In this document: piece after piece, positions 26,023 to 34,780 of the stretch | Position numbering within the stretch: position 1 is the first letter of the stretch | Layout: the number at the start of each line of letters is the position of its first letter | From: Candidatus Methanoperedens sp. | Lineage (GTDB): Archaea > Halobacteriota > Methanosarcinia > Methanosarcinales > Methanoperedenaceae | Assembly: GCA_012026795.1 (NCBI GenBank) | Contig: VEPM01000031.1 | Coordinates: 1 to 50,669 of the forward strand | Length of the DNA: 50,669 bases | Direction of reading: 5' to 3' | Notes under the pieces: model-generated | Databases searched by the model: none | The model's input: the letters and a program-made list of their open reading frames with translations, nothing else | What the model was told of the DNA's origin: nothing | Position numbers and translations under genes: made by a program

Positions 26023-26442
26023 TTATTTTTTTATCTTAAGTATGGTTTCCCATGTATCTGCATGGTCTTCTTCATCTGAGAGTATTTTCTCAAGCATAAG
26101 TCTTGTTGTAGGGTCATCTTCTTCTATGGCAAGTTTGATATGTTCTTTATATTGCTCTATAGCATGATTCTCCTTTGCCAGGTCATCCTGTACCATTTTC
26201 TTTAAGTCTCCGCCTTCAGCTATTGGCTCGGGTTTCTTTGTCGGGGTTCCGCCAAGATATACAATCCTCTCACCGAGCTTTTCAGCATGTTCCATCTCAC
26301 TTTTTGCAAGTGATTTGAATATTTCGAGGATAGCAGGACTTTCCATTCCATCTCCCTCATAATGATGCTTCATATACTGTATGATAGCGCTCAATTCTTC
26401 TTCTCTGTCCTTGTTCAATGCATCTATTATTTTCTGGCTCAT
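26023..26442 (-). CDS. ferritin-like diiron protein (bacterioferritin-type)
   Basis: A 139-residue four-helix ferritin-like protein. The diiron ligands fit DREEELSAIIQYMKHHYEG, SEMEHAEKLGERI, KENHAIEQYKEHI and DEEDHADTWETI, which supply the paired E...ExxH motifs. It likely binds iron and consumes oxygen or peroxide. It is the first gene of the operon that includes mcrC, just 2 bases apart, which suggests protection of an oxygen-sensitive pathway. A perfect inverted repeat lies about 30 bases upstream. Confidence 0.85.
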   Translation of the reverse strand: MSQKIIDALNKDREEELSAIIQYMKHHYEGDGMESPAILEIFKSLAKSEMEHAEKLGERIVYLGGTPTKKPEPIAEGGDLKKMVQDDLAKENHAIEQYKEHIKLAIEEDDPTTRLMLEKILSDEEDHADTWETILKIKK

Positions 26443-26472
26443 ATTTTCCTCCCTTTTGATCTTATTTTATAT

Positions 26473-26488
26473 CATTGATTTATCAATG
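26473..26488 (-). promoter_or_regulatory. inverted repeat upstream of the ferritin/mcrC operon
   Basis: CATTGATTTATCAATG has perfect 7-base arms around a TT centre. It sits about 30 bases upstream of the minus-strand start at 26442, near the expected promoter, next to two copies of TATATTTCAAT(G/C). It is a candidate operator, perhaps for an iron or redox regulator; no regulator gene is adjacent. Confidence 0.4.
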
Positions 26489-26540
26489 AACAATAGTATA
26501 TTTCAATGAATATTAATATATTTCAATCTTACAATCTTAT

Positions 26541-26960
26541 TTACTGCCTTTTTCTTCCAGGCATACAGCCGTGACCGCTGCCATATCCTTCTTTTCCCCC
26601 TGTTCCCTCTATAAGTTTCAGGGCTCGCCTGCATGTGGCTACTCCGGGGGCGCCCGAAGTGATGAAAATTACACTCATGGTTTCCATTATTTCTTCTTTT
26701 GTGGCGCCGTGATTGAGTGCACTCCTTAACTGGGATTCACAGCATGGCTCGCATCTCTGGGATGCCATGACAGCAAGAGACATTAATACCTTGACCTTTG
26801 CAGAAAGAGCACCATCCTCCTGGATCTGGTCATCGCATTCCTTATAATGTTCAAATAGCTTCGGGTTCATTTCCCCCATCATATTCATTATTTCGGGAGT
26901 AAACCCCATTTTACCTTCTATGCTATCTATCACTTTCTTAGGTTCCATATTTTCTTTCAT
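26541..26960 (-). CDS. carboxymuconolactone decarboxylase / AhpD-like protein
   Basis: A 139-residue all-helical AhpD-like protein with the redox motif [20 protein letters not shown] (CxxC plus the downstream His). AhpD-type proteins recycle peroxiredoxins or act as disulfide oxidoreductases. The C terminus is Gly/Cys-rich ([16 protein letters not shown]). A start at the Met five residues in is also possible. It belongs to the same-strand group of oxidative-stress genes upstream of the mcrC operon. Confidence 0.82.
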   Translation of the reverse strand: MKENMEPKKVIDSIEGKMGFTPEIMNMMGEMNPKLFEHYKECDDQIQEDGALSAKVKVLMSLAVMASQRCEPCCESQLRSALNHGATKEEIMETMSVIFITSGAPGVATCRRALKLIEGTGGKEGYGSGHGCMPGRKRQ

Positions 26961-26986
26961 AGTATATCTTTTGTTAAAGAGTTTAT

Positions 26987-27367
26987 TTAATACTTTGCCT
27001 GCAATTTTGAAAGGATTTTCTTTATTTCTTCCTTATGCCTGGTTTCATCTTTCATTGATTTTTCAAAAAATTGGAACGCTTCATCGTTTCCTTCAGCAAA
27101 TGCCACTTCTGATGCATCTGATTTATCTTTTTCCGCCTGTATCTCTCCTGCGAGCATACTCAGAAGATTCGTTTTTGTGTCCTTTACCATTCCCAGGAGA
27201 GCTGCAAATTGGGCTGCATGAGAGGCCTCATCCATTGCGATATTAAAGAGATAAGCCGCAATCTCGTTTTCTCCTTCTGCCTCTGCTCGTTTTGACATGG
27301 CAAGATATAATGCAATATCATTTGATTCCGAATCAAACGTTTTTTCCATTATTTCCATTGTTTGCAT
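26987..27367 (-). CDS. rubrerythrin/ferritin-like diiron protein
   Basis: A ferritin-like protein of 126 residues from the chosen start ATG 27367 ([11 protein letters not shown]), which has an AGGTG ribosome binding site. An in-frame upstream start at 27388 would add seven residues overlapping the next gene. The ligands lie in [46 protein letters not shown] and [13 protein letters not shown]. The rubredoxin tail of true rubrerythrin is lacking. It probably consumes peroxide or oxygen. Confidence 0.8.
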   Translation of the reverse strand: MQTMEIMEKTFDSESNDIALYLAMSKRAEAEGENEIAAYLFNIAMDEASHAAQFAALLGMVKDTKTNLLSMLAGEIQAEKDKSDASEVAFAEGNDEAFQFFEKSMKDETRHKEEIKKILSKLQAKY

Positions 27368-27368
27368 T

Positions 27369-27767
27369 TTACACCTGTTGAAGATCAATAACTTTCTTTA
27401 AGCCTTCTTCTGCTTCTATTGCGAGTTTGCTTAATTTATCATACCCGGAGAGGGAGCTTGCAGTGCTCAATGCAACAGTTGGCTTATAGAGTGAAACTTT
27501 AGTTTTTCCTTTGTCGGAATAAACGACTATCTTGCAGGGAAGGATCAGGCCAGCCTGCTTATTTATGGAAAGTCCCTGATATGCAAGATCCGGGTTGCAT
27601 ACATCCAGGATAATGTAATCATCATATTCAATTTTTAATTTTTCTGCAAGGATCTTTCTGACATCAATGACGCTCAATACTCCCCATTTGTTAGCTTTAA
27701 GATCTTCTGAAAGCTTTTCGACTGCGGATTTCACACTAAGTTTCGATTCTTTTGTGTAATCGATCAT
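27369..27767 (-). CDS. DUF302 domain protein
   Basis: A 132-residue DUF302 protein (MIDYTKESKLSVKSAVEKL, WGVLSVIDVRKILAEKL, YIILDVCNPDLAYQGL, GLILPCKIVVYSD). I choose ATG 27767 because GGAGGAGG ends four bases upstream; the frame is open further upstream (27782 and 27824). The family is of unknown function and is often found in sulfur, copper or redox contexts. Here it heads the oxidative-stress genes. Confidence 0.82.
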   Translation of the reverse strand: MIDYTKESKLSVKSAVEKLSEDLKANKWGVLSVIDVRKILAEKLKIEYDDYIILDVCNPDLAYQGLSINKQAGLILPCKIVVYSDKGKTKVSLYKPTVALSTASSLSGYDKLSKLAIEAEEGLKKVIDLQQV

Positions 27768-27820
27768 AACTTCCTCCTCCATCTTAATTTGTCTTTCAAG
27801 TATAATAAAAGATTGGATTG

Positions 27821-30268
27821 TCAAATCGATTCAACTTTCGCATCCGCCCACCTATCAACAAAAAGGTACTTGAGCATACCGATTATCTGGAAATTTGAAC
27901 CGGTTTTTACCTCAATGGTCACTAATGTATCTTCCTGACTAAATAAAACCGAATCCAGGAGCTTTTTTTTCCTGTCCTTGACTGCAACCTCAAAATAGAT
28001 ACTTCCTTCCTGTTTCTTGATATCAAAACCAAGCCCGTTTAAGAGCAGGTATTCCTGCAAACGATTCTGGAAGCTGTACTTTGAAGGGTCGTTCCATAGT
28101 GATGCTATCCTGAAACTATTCCCGATCTCTTTCCCGTCGAAAAATGAGATATCCAGTAGTGATGACTCAATACTTTTTTCCTTGAGACGCCTGATGAATA
28201 TTTCCTGGCTTCCCGAAAATTCAAAATCGTACAGGAATCGGCCGAAAAGGAAACCATATCCTCTGGAAGCCACCATATTCTGCACCTGCCTGCATAGAAG
28301 ATAGTCCTTTACAAGAGCAGGTACCTGTTCAAGAATAGCTTTTCCGATAAATGCGCACTTTGCTTCCGGGGTCAGGTATCGCCCCTGTTCTTTTAAAGTA
28401 ACTGCCGCCTGCACGATCTTTGGCCTTTTCTTTTTCTCAACAGTATTTTTGAGCCTGTCGAGGTCTTCCCGTAAAACCACAGGAACCGATAAAAGTTTTC
28501 GTTCCTCACATCCCCCACACCCGATGCAGCCGCCTTTTCCTTTAAGGCAATATCCATTGTCTGTAAAATTCATGGATTCGGTGTACATTTTATAAAGAAA
28601 TGACTTGACAGGAGTGCCTTTTAAGATTTCAAAAGGAAAAACGTAATTCATGTCTTTAGCTTTGGATATTCTATTGCCTGATGCCGACCTTAAGTCAGAG
28701 ATTAGCAAACTTTTGCCACCGGTCATATGTTCACCGTCAAAATATCCACCTTTTCCGGCAAATTCGGAAATAACCCCAAAACATTCAAAACCTGCAAGAA
28801 CAATATGCTGCGATATCAGGAATTCTTCTATATCCTGCGCCATTCTGAACTCAAAATTATTGGTTTCACAATCCCTCTTAATATCCCCTTTTATTTTTTT
28901 TATGCTTTCAGGGTCTTTTATGGTCGGGCTGAATTGCAGGGGTGTAAAAGGAAGGTTTGAAAGAAGCCCGAAGCTCATAATTGTCCTGCATCCCGGTGAT
29001 AATTTTGTTTTTAAATTTTTAAGCTTCATTATGAAAGCTTTGAATTCCCGGCAGTCATTTTCATTTTCATGACCTGTAATTATGAAAAATAATTTTATTT
29101 GCCTTGGTTTTCTTGAATAAATATGCTCAAGCGATGCAAGAAGTTCCTTTTCAGATAAGCTCTTATGCAAAAACCTTCTCATCCTGTCGTTTATCCCTTC
29201 CACCCCCAGTGTGAAAGTCCTTTTCCCGGAGAGTATCTCAAGATCAAGGAGTTCAGGGTTCATTGCGATAATATCTGCCCGCTGGCTCTTGAAATTCACA
29301 AATTTTGCAACTTCATTAAGGTCAGCGATTATTTTAGATATTCCTGTATGAAGATTGAAATTAAAACTCAGGGTATCAAACTCGCTCGGTGCATGTTTTA
29401 TTTTTACTTCAAGCGCTTTTGAAACTATGTCCCCGGATTCATAGTCCCTGAATGGTTTTCTTGTATGCCCCTCAAAGCAGAATGAGCAGAAGCATGGACA
29501 CCCCTGCGTTATCTGGAGTTTTACCATATTTTCAATATCGGTATTCAGTATAGGGTATTCGGTGATAATATACGGGGCGTGCGGCTTTTTGGGAGAAGAA
29601 ACACTAATGTTATCCGGGATTGGAAGCCTGATATCAAAAAATCCTTTTACTTCAGCTTCAAGGCGGCGCAGTACCAGCATCTTTGGTTTTTCTTTGCTGT
29701 CATTCACGATAGCCGCAATTTTCCCGACAGCATCTTCGCCTTCCCCGAAAAACAGCGCATCAATAAAAGAATCACCTTCCGGCGATATTGCACATTGGGC
29801 CATAAGTGCATTTGAGCCGCCCATAATTACGATGGGGCGAAGCGTTTGTCTTTGTGATTTCAGGGCCGGGATCCCGGTATTTGAAAAGAGGTATGGCAGA
29901 TTGAATAATTCCAGGGTGAAAGAGTTTGATATCAGGACAAGGTCAAAATCATTTACTGGATGGAGAGACTGGATGCCCAGGAAAAATGGTATTTTGTTAT
30001 CATTGAAAAACCGGATATTCTTTGGATCTGGAAAAAAAGCATAATCAATATATGCCGACGGTAGTGTTCTCCTTATTTCCTGGAAAAGAAAATGATGCGT
30101 TATGGACTCCCTGATATTTTGGACAGGAGAGAGGCGGATGATCAATACCCGCAGCCGGGCATTCTCGAACTCTGGATTATCGAATGTGGGATTTATCCGG
30201 GGAAAAAAGATACGGTATCCCTCAATCTTATAAAAATTCTTTAATATAACCTCGGAATGATCAATCAT
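27821..30268 (-). CDS. B12-binding-like radical SAM protein with a nuclease-like C-terminal tail
   Basis: An 815-residue enzyme. Residues about 35-200 look like a cobalamin-binding-type alpha/beta domain (VLIIRLSPVQNIRESIT, PIVIMGGSNALMAQCAISPE). The radical SAM motif is CPCFCSFC, with the CxxxCxxC ligands at Cys257, Cys261 and Cys264, followed by a TIM-barrel region (LEILSGKRTFTLGVEGIND). A second cysteine cluster (GKGGCIGCGGC, around 575-590) may bind another Fe-S centre. The last about 75 residues (LLDSVLF...TLVTIEVKTGSNFQ) resemble a PD-(D/E)XK nuclease core. The reaction is unknown. Confidence 0.82.
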   Translation of the reverse strand: MIDHSEVILKNFYKIEGYRIFFPRINPTFDNPEFENARLRVLIIRLSPVQNIRESITHHFLFQEIRRTLPSAYIDYAFFPDPKNIRFFNDNKIPFFLGIQSLHPVNDFDLVLISNSFTLELFNLPYLFSNTGIPALKSQRQTLRPIVIMGGSNALMAQCAISPEGDSFIDALFFGEGEDAVGKIAAIVNDSKEKPKMLVLRRLEAEVKGFFDIRLPIPDNISVSSPKKPHAPYIITEYPILNTDIENMVKLQITQGCPCFCSFCFEGHTRKPFRDYESGDIVSKALEVKIKHAPSEFDTLSFNFNLHTGISKIIADLNEVAKFVNFKSQRADIIAMNPELLDLEILSGKRTFTLGVEGINDRMRRFLHKSLSEKELLASLEHIYSRKPRQIKLFFIITGHENENDCREFKAFIMKLKNLKTKLSPGCRTIMSFGLLSNLPFTPLQFSPTIKDPESIKKIKGDIKRDCETNNFEFRMAQDIEEFLISQHIVLAGFECFGVISEFAGKGGYFDGEHMTGGKSLLISDLRSASGNRISKAKDMNYVFPFEILKGTPVKSFLYKMYTESMNFTDNGYCLKGKGGCIGCGGCEERKLLSVPVVLREDLDRLKNTVEKKKRPKIVQAAVTLKEQGRYLTPEAKCAFIGKAILEQVPALVKDYLLCRQVQNMVASRGYGFLFGRFLYDFEFSGSQEIFIRRLKEKSIESSLLDISFFDGKEIGNSFRIASLWNDPSKYSFQNRLQEYLLLNGLGFDIKKQEGSIYFEVAVKDRKKKLLDSVLFSQEDTLVTIEVKTGSNFQIIGMLKYLFVDRWADAKVESI

Positions 30269-30586
30269 ATCTGCTGTTAATTCTCGTGCCCAAATTCTAA
30301 ACCTCTATTAGCCTTCATGGACATAATGCCTTTTACAGAATAATCATTTTTAATAGTTTTACAAGAATATCATCACATTTAATAAAATTGTCATCATGAT
30401 ATTATTAATTCAAAGAGTAAGATTTATTAATGAGTTTTTTCATAATAGTATTCAGTGAAGCATTTGGTTCGAGAAACAATTTTCTTCAAAAATAATCCAA
30501 CTGGATTTTGTATAATTTATTTTTAATAATATTTACTAAAGATACTAGATAGTTATGATAATTTTTAATAATAAGGAGGAGGAATC
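30269..30586. other. AT-rich divergent intergenic region
   Basis: This spacer of 318 bases separates the minus-strand radical SAM gene from the plus-strand genes and must hold promoters for both directions. It is very AT-rich, with several TATA-like runs (for example around 30517-30535). No open frame, tRNA-like fold or repeat array stands out. Confidence 0.6.
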
Positions 30587-30733
30587 TTGAAGTATTGTGT
30601 TGATTGCAGACACTTCTCAACAAAAGTAAAAGGAAGCAACAGGGAGCAATACGATGGTTCTTGCACCAGGATGAAAAAAAATGTGTATGAAACAAATCTT
30701 GGATGCAAAGAATTCAATGAAGAACGCGTTTAG
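30587..30733 (+). CDS. small cysteine-rich protein (48 aa), TTG start
   Basis: A 48-residue reading frame begins at TTG 30587 behind a strong AAGGAGGAGG site. It encodes KYCVDCRHFSTKVKG, then SCTRMKK, then GCKEFNEERV. The four cysteines (C4, C7, C26, C40) give a CxxC...C...C pattern, suggesting a small zinc or iron-sulfur protein of a type often annotated in methanogens. It ends six bases before the transporter start. The ribosome binding site and conserved-looking cysteine spacing make it a likely real gene. Function unknown. Confidence 0.72.
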   Translation: MKYCVDCRHFSTKVKGSNREQYDGSCTRMKKNVYETNLGCKEFNEERV

Positions 30734-30739
30734 GCATAA

Positions 30740-32029
30740 TTGAATCAGCTTCTGGCTATTGGTGTTTTTTTATTTACATATGCACTGATAGTCCTGAAGC
30801 CAAAAAAGATCAATGAAGCCCACGCTGCTTTAATTGGTGCGATCCTTGCTGTAACATTCCTTCTCAAACCTCACCAGGTACTTGAAGCTCTTGGTATTTC
30901 GACACAGGAAATGCCAGTGCCTCTTGTTACAACATGGAACGTGGTTATAATTCTTATAACCCTGATGATAATATCAAGTCTTCTTGACGATTATGGGTTC
31001 TTTGCGTATTGCGCAAGGAAAGCGATACATGCGTCAGGGAACAGCGGGCACAGGTTATTTTTATATACGTATCTTGTAGTATCATCAATAGCCCTTTTTG
31101 CCGGAAATGATGTTGTCATCCTGACTACTACTCCCATTATCCTGATTTTCTGCAAAAATGCCGGGATAAATCCCAAACCATATATGTATGCATCTTTTTT
31201 TGCTGCAAATACGTTTTCAATACCGCTCTATATCGGAAATCTTACAAATATCCTGATAGGGGATAGTTTCGGGCTTGATTATTTCGGATTTACCGGATAT
31301 ATGTTCCTTCCCACCATCGCAGCAGCTTTAATAAATTATCATTTGCTGAAATATATCTTCAGGAAACAGATACCGCCTGGTTTTATCCCGAAAGATGATT
31401 CCGAAGTTGTCATAAAAAATAAACCTGTTGTAACTCTTGGACTTGCAGTATTGCTTGGAGTCATCATTTTTGGAGGTATAGCTAATTATTATAAAGTGCC
31501 AATATCCTTTGTGACATTAAGCGGGGCTTTAATCCTGCTGGTTTCCGAGAGAAGAATTGTACACCGGCTGCACAGGATATCATGGAATGTCGTGATCTTT
31601 GTTATCGGGCTTTTCATCGTAGTAAAGAGCCTGGATGCAAGCGGGGTAAATAGCAAAATAGGCGAAATGGTTTTTGCAGGGTTGAGCGATAATATTTTCA
31701 TTGCAATTTATTCCATGTCGCTTTTATCTGCTTTAATGTGTAATTTTGTAAATAATATTCCCATGACAGCCATGATGCTTTCAATAATCCAGCAGGCAAA
31801 CCTGCCCCCATCAATGGATACAGCAATGGGTTATTCGCTTGTTATCGGTTCAAACCTTGGCGCCAATTTTACCACATTCGGGGCGCTTGCCGGCATACTC
31901 TGGGTCGAAAGCGCACGCAGGTATGGATGGAATACTACAATTACTGACCTTCTTAAGATCGGATTATTCGTTACTCCTGTTGCCATACTGGGAGCAAGTA
32001 TAGTGCTTGCGATCGAGCTATCCTTGTGA
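30740..32029 (+). CDS. ArsB/SLC13-type anion or ion transporter
   Basis: A 429-residue membrane protein with about 11-12 helices, of the ion transporter superfamily that includes ArsB, NhaD and SLC13 carriers. Family-type stretches are TWNVVIILITLMIISSLLDD, FAGNDVVILTTTPIILIFC, ANTFSIPLYIGNLTNILIG, FVNNIPMTAMMLSI and GSNLGANFTTFGALAGILW. The paired NxxT/P hairpins are as expected for substrate sites. It uses a TTG start (30740), as the next in-frame Met is at residue 58. Substrate could be arsenite, sulfate, dicarboxylate or Na+/H+; the sequence does not decide. Confidence 0.82.
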   Translation: MNQLLAIGVFLFTYALIVLKPKKINEAHAALIGAILAVTFLLKPHQVLEALGISTQEMPVPLVTTWNVVIILITLMIISSLLDDYGFFAYCARKAIHASGNSGHRLFLYTYLVVSSIALFAGNDVVILTTTPIILIFCKNAGINPKPYMYASFFAANTFSIPLYIGNLTNILIGDSFGLDYFGFTGYMFLPTIAAALINYHLLKYIFRKQIPPGFIPKDDSEVVIKNKPVVTLGLAVLLGVIIFGGIANYYKVPISFVTLSGALILLVSERRIVHRLHRISWNVVIFVIGLFIVVKSLDASGVNSKIGEMVFAGLSDNIFIAIYSMSLLSALMCNFVNNIPMTAMMLSIIQQANLPPSMDTAMGYSLVIGSNLGANFTTFGALAGILWVESARRYGWNTTITDLLKIGLFVTPVAILGASIVLAIELSL

Positions 32030-32152
32030 ATCCTGATTTTTTAACTTCTTGAATCAATATTTTTAATTTCTCGAATCGATACATCCTATTTCCGGATAAC
32101 AGTAGATATATATCTCTTTGAGTAGTACTCAAACCCCAGTTCAGGTGATATT

Positions 32153-32332
32153 ATGGATTTTATAGTCAAAGGAAATTTCAAAGCAGGACAAAAATGGGAA
32201 CAATTTACAAAAAGGATAACAACATTAAACAAGAGCCTGGCATTAGAAAAGACATTTTCCCTTCTTGGAAGCGAGCACAGGTTAAGACGCAGCTTAATTA
32301 AGATAAATTCAGTAGATGAGGCTAAAAAATGA
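32153..32332 (+). CDS. rplX: 50S ribosomal protein LX (L18ae/L20a)
   Basis: A 59-residue protein beginning MDFIVKGNFKAGQKWEQFTK, with the family ending LGSEHRLRRSLIKINSVDEA. This is the archaeal LX (L18Ae/eL20-type) ribosomal protein. It is preceded by CAGGTGAT and overlaps the prefoldin alpha gene by four bases (ATGA). LX-prefoldin alpha-FtsY is a conserved archaeal gene order, which strengthens the call. It is too short for usual length cut-offs. Confidence 0.9.
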   Translation: MDFIVKGNFKAGQKWEQFTKRITTLNKSLALEKTFSLLGSEHRLRRSLIKINSVDEAKK

Positions 32333-32772
32333 GTGGTGTATTGAACCAGCAGCAGTTAGCAGAATTATCAGAAAAGCACCAGGTCTACCAGTACCAGGCG
32401 GAATCCATTGCACAGCAGATAAATATGGTTAAATTGACAATCAAGGATGTGGAGACCGCATTGATCACAATTACCGCTTTAAAAGACGAACCATCGGGAA
32501 TAGAAACACTTGTGCCCATCGGTTTTGGTTCTTTCGTGAAGGCGAACCTGGTAGATACTGATACTATTGTTGTTGGAATCGGGGCGGGAGTGAGCATTGA
32601 AAAAAAAATAGACGATGCAAAATCATTCCTTGAAAAAAGGAAAGATGAACTTACAAAATATCATGAGCAGCTGAACACCACAATAGCAAAGATCGGCCAG
32701 GAAATTCAAAATATCGAGAAAATCGTCCAGAAGCACCAGCAATCCCAGCAGCAGCCCATGCGCGCTGAATAA
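32329..32772 (+). CDS. pfdA: prefoldin alpha subunit
   Basis: A 147-residue prefoldin alpha subunit. N- and C-terminal coiled coils (LAELSEKHQVYQYQAESIAQ and FLEKRKDELTKYHEQL) flank the short beta hairpins in LVPIGFGSFVKANLVDTDT and VVGIGAGVSIEKKIDDA. The full hexamer with prefoldin beta captures unfolded proteins for the chaperonin. It lies between rplX and ftsY with overlap or 6-base spacing, the usual archaeal arrangement. Confidence 0.95.
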   Translation: MSGVLNQQQLAELSEKHQVYQYQAESIAQQINMVKLTIKDVETALITITALKDEPSGIETLVPIGFGSFVKANLVDTDTIVVGIGAGVSIEKKIDDAKSFLEKRKDELTKYHEQLNTTIAKIGQEIQNIEKIVQKHQQSQQQPMRAE

Positions 32773-32778
32773 TTTCAC

Positions 32779-33933
32779 ATGTTTGATAAACTAAAAGAAA
32801 AACTTGGCGGTTTTAAGAAAGCACTTGGCACGGTTTTAGAAACAAAAGAAAAAGAAGCCATAAAAACAGAACCTTCAAAGATCGAGACTGTAAAGGTTGA
32901 AACAGTTAAGCCAGGGACCAAAGCCGATATTAAAAAAGACACTAAAACTGACGTTAAAACAGACATTAGTACCCAGGTCACAAGTCCGCAAGCTGAGGAG
33001 ACCAGGAAAACTCCTGAACCTGCGATTCCGCCGAAGGCTCCTGAAAAATTCGGTATATTCGATAAGATAAAAGCAGCGGTTTTTGAACAGGAGTTCATAA
33101 TAGAAGAAGGCAGCGTAAAAGACATTCTCTGGGAGCTTGAGATGGCGCTTCTTGAGAGCGATGTAGCTCTTCCTGTTGCTGAAAACATAGTTGAATCGGT
33201 AAAATCGGATCTTGTTGGGACAAGGAGAAAAATCGGCTCTGATACAGGTAAGATCGTTGAAGACGCACTCAGGAAAGCTATCCTTAAAGTCATTTCAGTA
33301 GATTATTTTGATTTTGACGAGTTCATCAAGAAAGCCAATAAACCGGTAAGCATTGTTTTTGTTGGTGTAAATGGAACAGGTAAGACCACAACTGTTGCAA
33401 AAATGGCAGAGCGCTTTAAATCGCAGAATTATTCAGTCGTTATAGCTGCGGGCGATACATTCCGCGCCGGTGCGATTGAGCAGATAGACAGGCATGCACA
33501 AGCCCTAGGGATAAAGATCATCAAGCACGAAGAAGGCTCTGATCCCGCAGCAATAATATATGATGCTATACAGTTCGCAAAAGCAAAGCACAAGGACATT
33601 GTGCTTGCAGATACGGCCGGACGGATGCATATCAATATCAACCTGATGGATCAGTTAAAAAAGGTATGCAGGGTCAACAATCCCGATCTTATTATTTTCG
33701 TGGATGAGGCAATAGCAGGTAACGATGCTGTTGAACGTGCAAAGCTATTCAACAGTGCTGTACCATTTAGCGGCAGCATACTCACAAAAGCGGATGCAGA
33801 TTCAAAGGGCGGCGCAGCGATATCAATATCATACACTACCGGGAAGCCAATTCTTTTCCTTGGAGTCGGGCAAACCTATAAGGATCTTGTCAAATTCGAG
33901 CCTCAGTGGTTAATCTCAAGGTTATTTGAATAA
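32779..33933 (+). CDS. ftsY: signal recognition particle receptor FtsY
   Basis: A 384-residue SRP receptor GTPase. A charged, Lys/Thr/Glu-rich N-terminal region of about 90 residues may mediate membrane contact. The NG domain follows: the N helical bundle (about 92-175), then the G1 loop GVNGTGKTT at 196-204, AGDTFRAGAIEQ, DTAGRMH, and TKADADSKGGAA near the C terminus. It docks ribosomes carrying SRP to the membrane for Sec-dependent insertion. Its stop is one base before the next start. Confidence 0.97.
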   Translation: MFDKLKEKLGGFKKALGTVLETKEKEAIKTEPSKIETVKVETVKPGTKADIKKDTKTDVKTDISTQVTSPQAEETRKTPEPAIPPKAPEKFGIFDKIKAAVFEQEFIIEEGSVKDILWELEMALLESDVALPVAENIVESVKSDLVGTRRKIGSDTGKIVEDALRKAILKVISVDYFDFDEFIKKANKPVSIVFVGVNGTGKTTTVAKMAERFKSQNYSVVIAAGDTFRAGAIEQIDRHAQALGIKIIKHEEGSDPAAIIYDAIQFAKAKHKDIVLADTAGRMHININLMDQLKKVCRVNNPDLIIFVDEAIAGNDAVERAKLFNSAVPFSGSILTKADADSKGGAAISISYTTGKPILFLGVGQTYKDLVKFEPQWLISRLFE

Positions 33934-33934
33934 A

Positions 33935-34780
33935 ATGCAAAACAAAATCGGTAAAGCTTTCGCCCCTGCCCATATATCAGGTATTTTCATAATCGATATA
34001 AAAAAAGACCCATTACTTTCAGGCTCAATGGGTTGCGGAATATGTCTTGAGGACGGCGCTGTAACACAAGTGCGCCCATCAGAGGAAACAATGATCAGGA
34101 TCAATGGAATTGTTACTGAAGCCCCCACGACGTTATCGGCAATAGGACTCCTGACCCCGGAACCTGTGCTTGTAGATACAAAACTTAACATACCTGTCGG
34201 CTCAGGCTTTGGTGCAAGCGGAGCCGGGGCATTGAGCGCAGCACTTTCACTAAATGAAGCTCTTTCCCTGGATTTGACCTTAAAAGAAGTAGCAGGAGCC
34301 GCTCATTGCGCCGAAGTGATGAACATGACAGGGCTTGGGGATGTCACAGGAATGACATTTGGCGGCATGGTATTAAGGAAAAAAGCAGGTGCGCCTTTTC
34401 TTGGGATTATTGATAAGATCCCAACGAGGGATACAAAAATATCCTGGATAGAGTTCAATGAAATCTCCACGAAATCAGTTTTATCCGATGAACTGAAAAA
34501 GAGGAACATAAACAGGGCCGGGAAATCAAGGCTCAAAGAACTCTTTAAAAAACCCACGGTTGAAAATTTCATGATACAGTCCGCAGCATTCGCAAAAGAT
34601 ATCGAACTTATGAGCCCCAAGGTAAAAGATGCTATCGAAGCTGTAACAGCCGCGGGTGGCCTTGCAAGCCAGGCAATGCTTGGAGATACTGTTTTTGCAA
34701 TAAATGATAATGGCGCACTTATGGAATTCGGGGAAGTACATGAAAGCAGGATAAGTAATGCCGGAGCCCGCCTGATATGA
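33935..34780 (+). CDS. pantoate kinase (archaeal GHMP-type)
   Basis: A GHMP-family kinase of 281 residues from ATG 33935 (MQNKIGKAFAPAHISG); a TTG start at 33926 would overlap ftsY. The GHMP glycine-serine motif is PVGSGFGASGAGALSAAL, and GLGDVTGMTFGGMV follows. Together with the next gene it makes the archaeal CoA route: pantoate is phosphorylated first, then joined to beta-alanine. The order after ftsY is seen in related archaea. The call rests on family resemblance and on the neighbour. Confidence 0.88.
   Translation: MQNKIGKAFAPAHISGIFIIDIKKDPLLSGSMGCGICLEDGAVTQVRPSEETMIRINGIVTEAPTTLSAIGLLTPEPVLVDTKLNIPVGSGFGASGAGALSAALSLNEALSLDLTLKEVAGAAHCAEVMNMTGLGDVTGMTFGGMVLRKKAGAPFLGIIDKIPTRDTKISWIEFNEISTKSVLSDELKKRNINRAGKSRLKELFKKPTVENFMIQSAAFAKDIELMSPKVKDAIEAVTAAGGLASQAMLGDTVFAINDNGALMEFGEVHESRISNAGARLI

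Noticed and set aside
30486-30695. Minus-strand frame of 69 codons
   Set aside because: It overlaps the better supported plus-strand Cys-rich gene and the intergenic region, lacks a ribosome binding site and has a non-biological composition.
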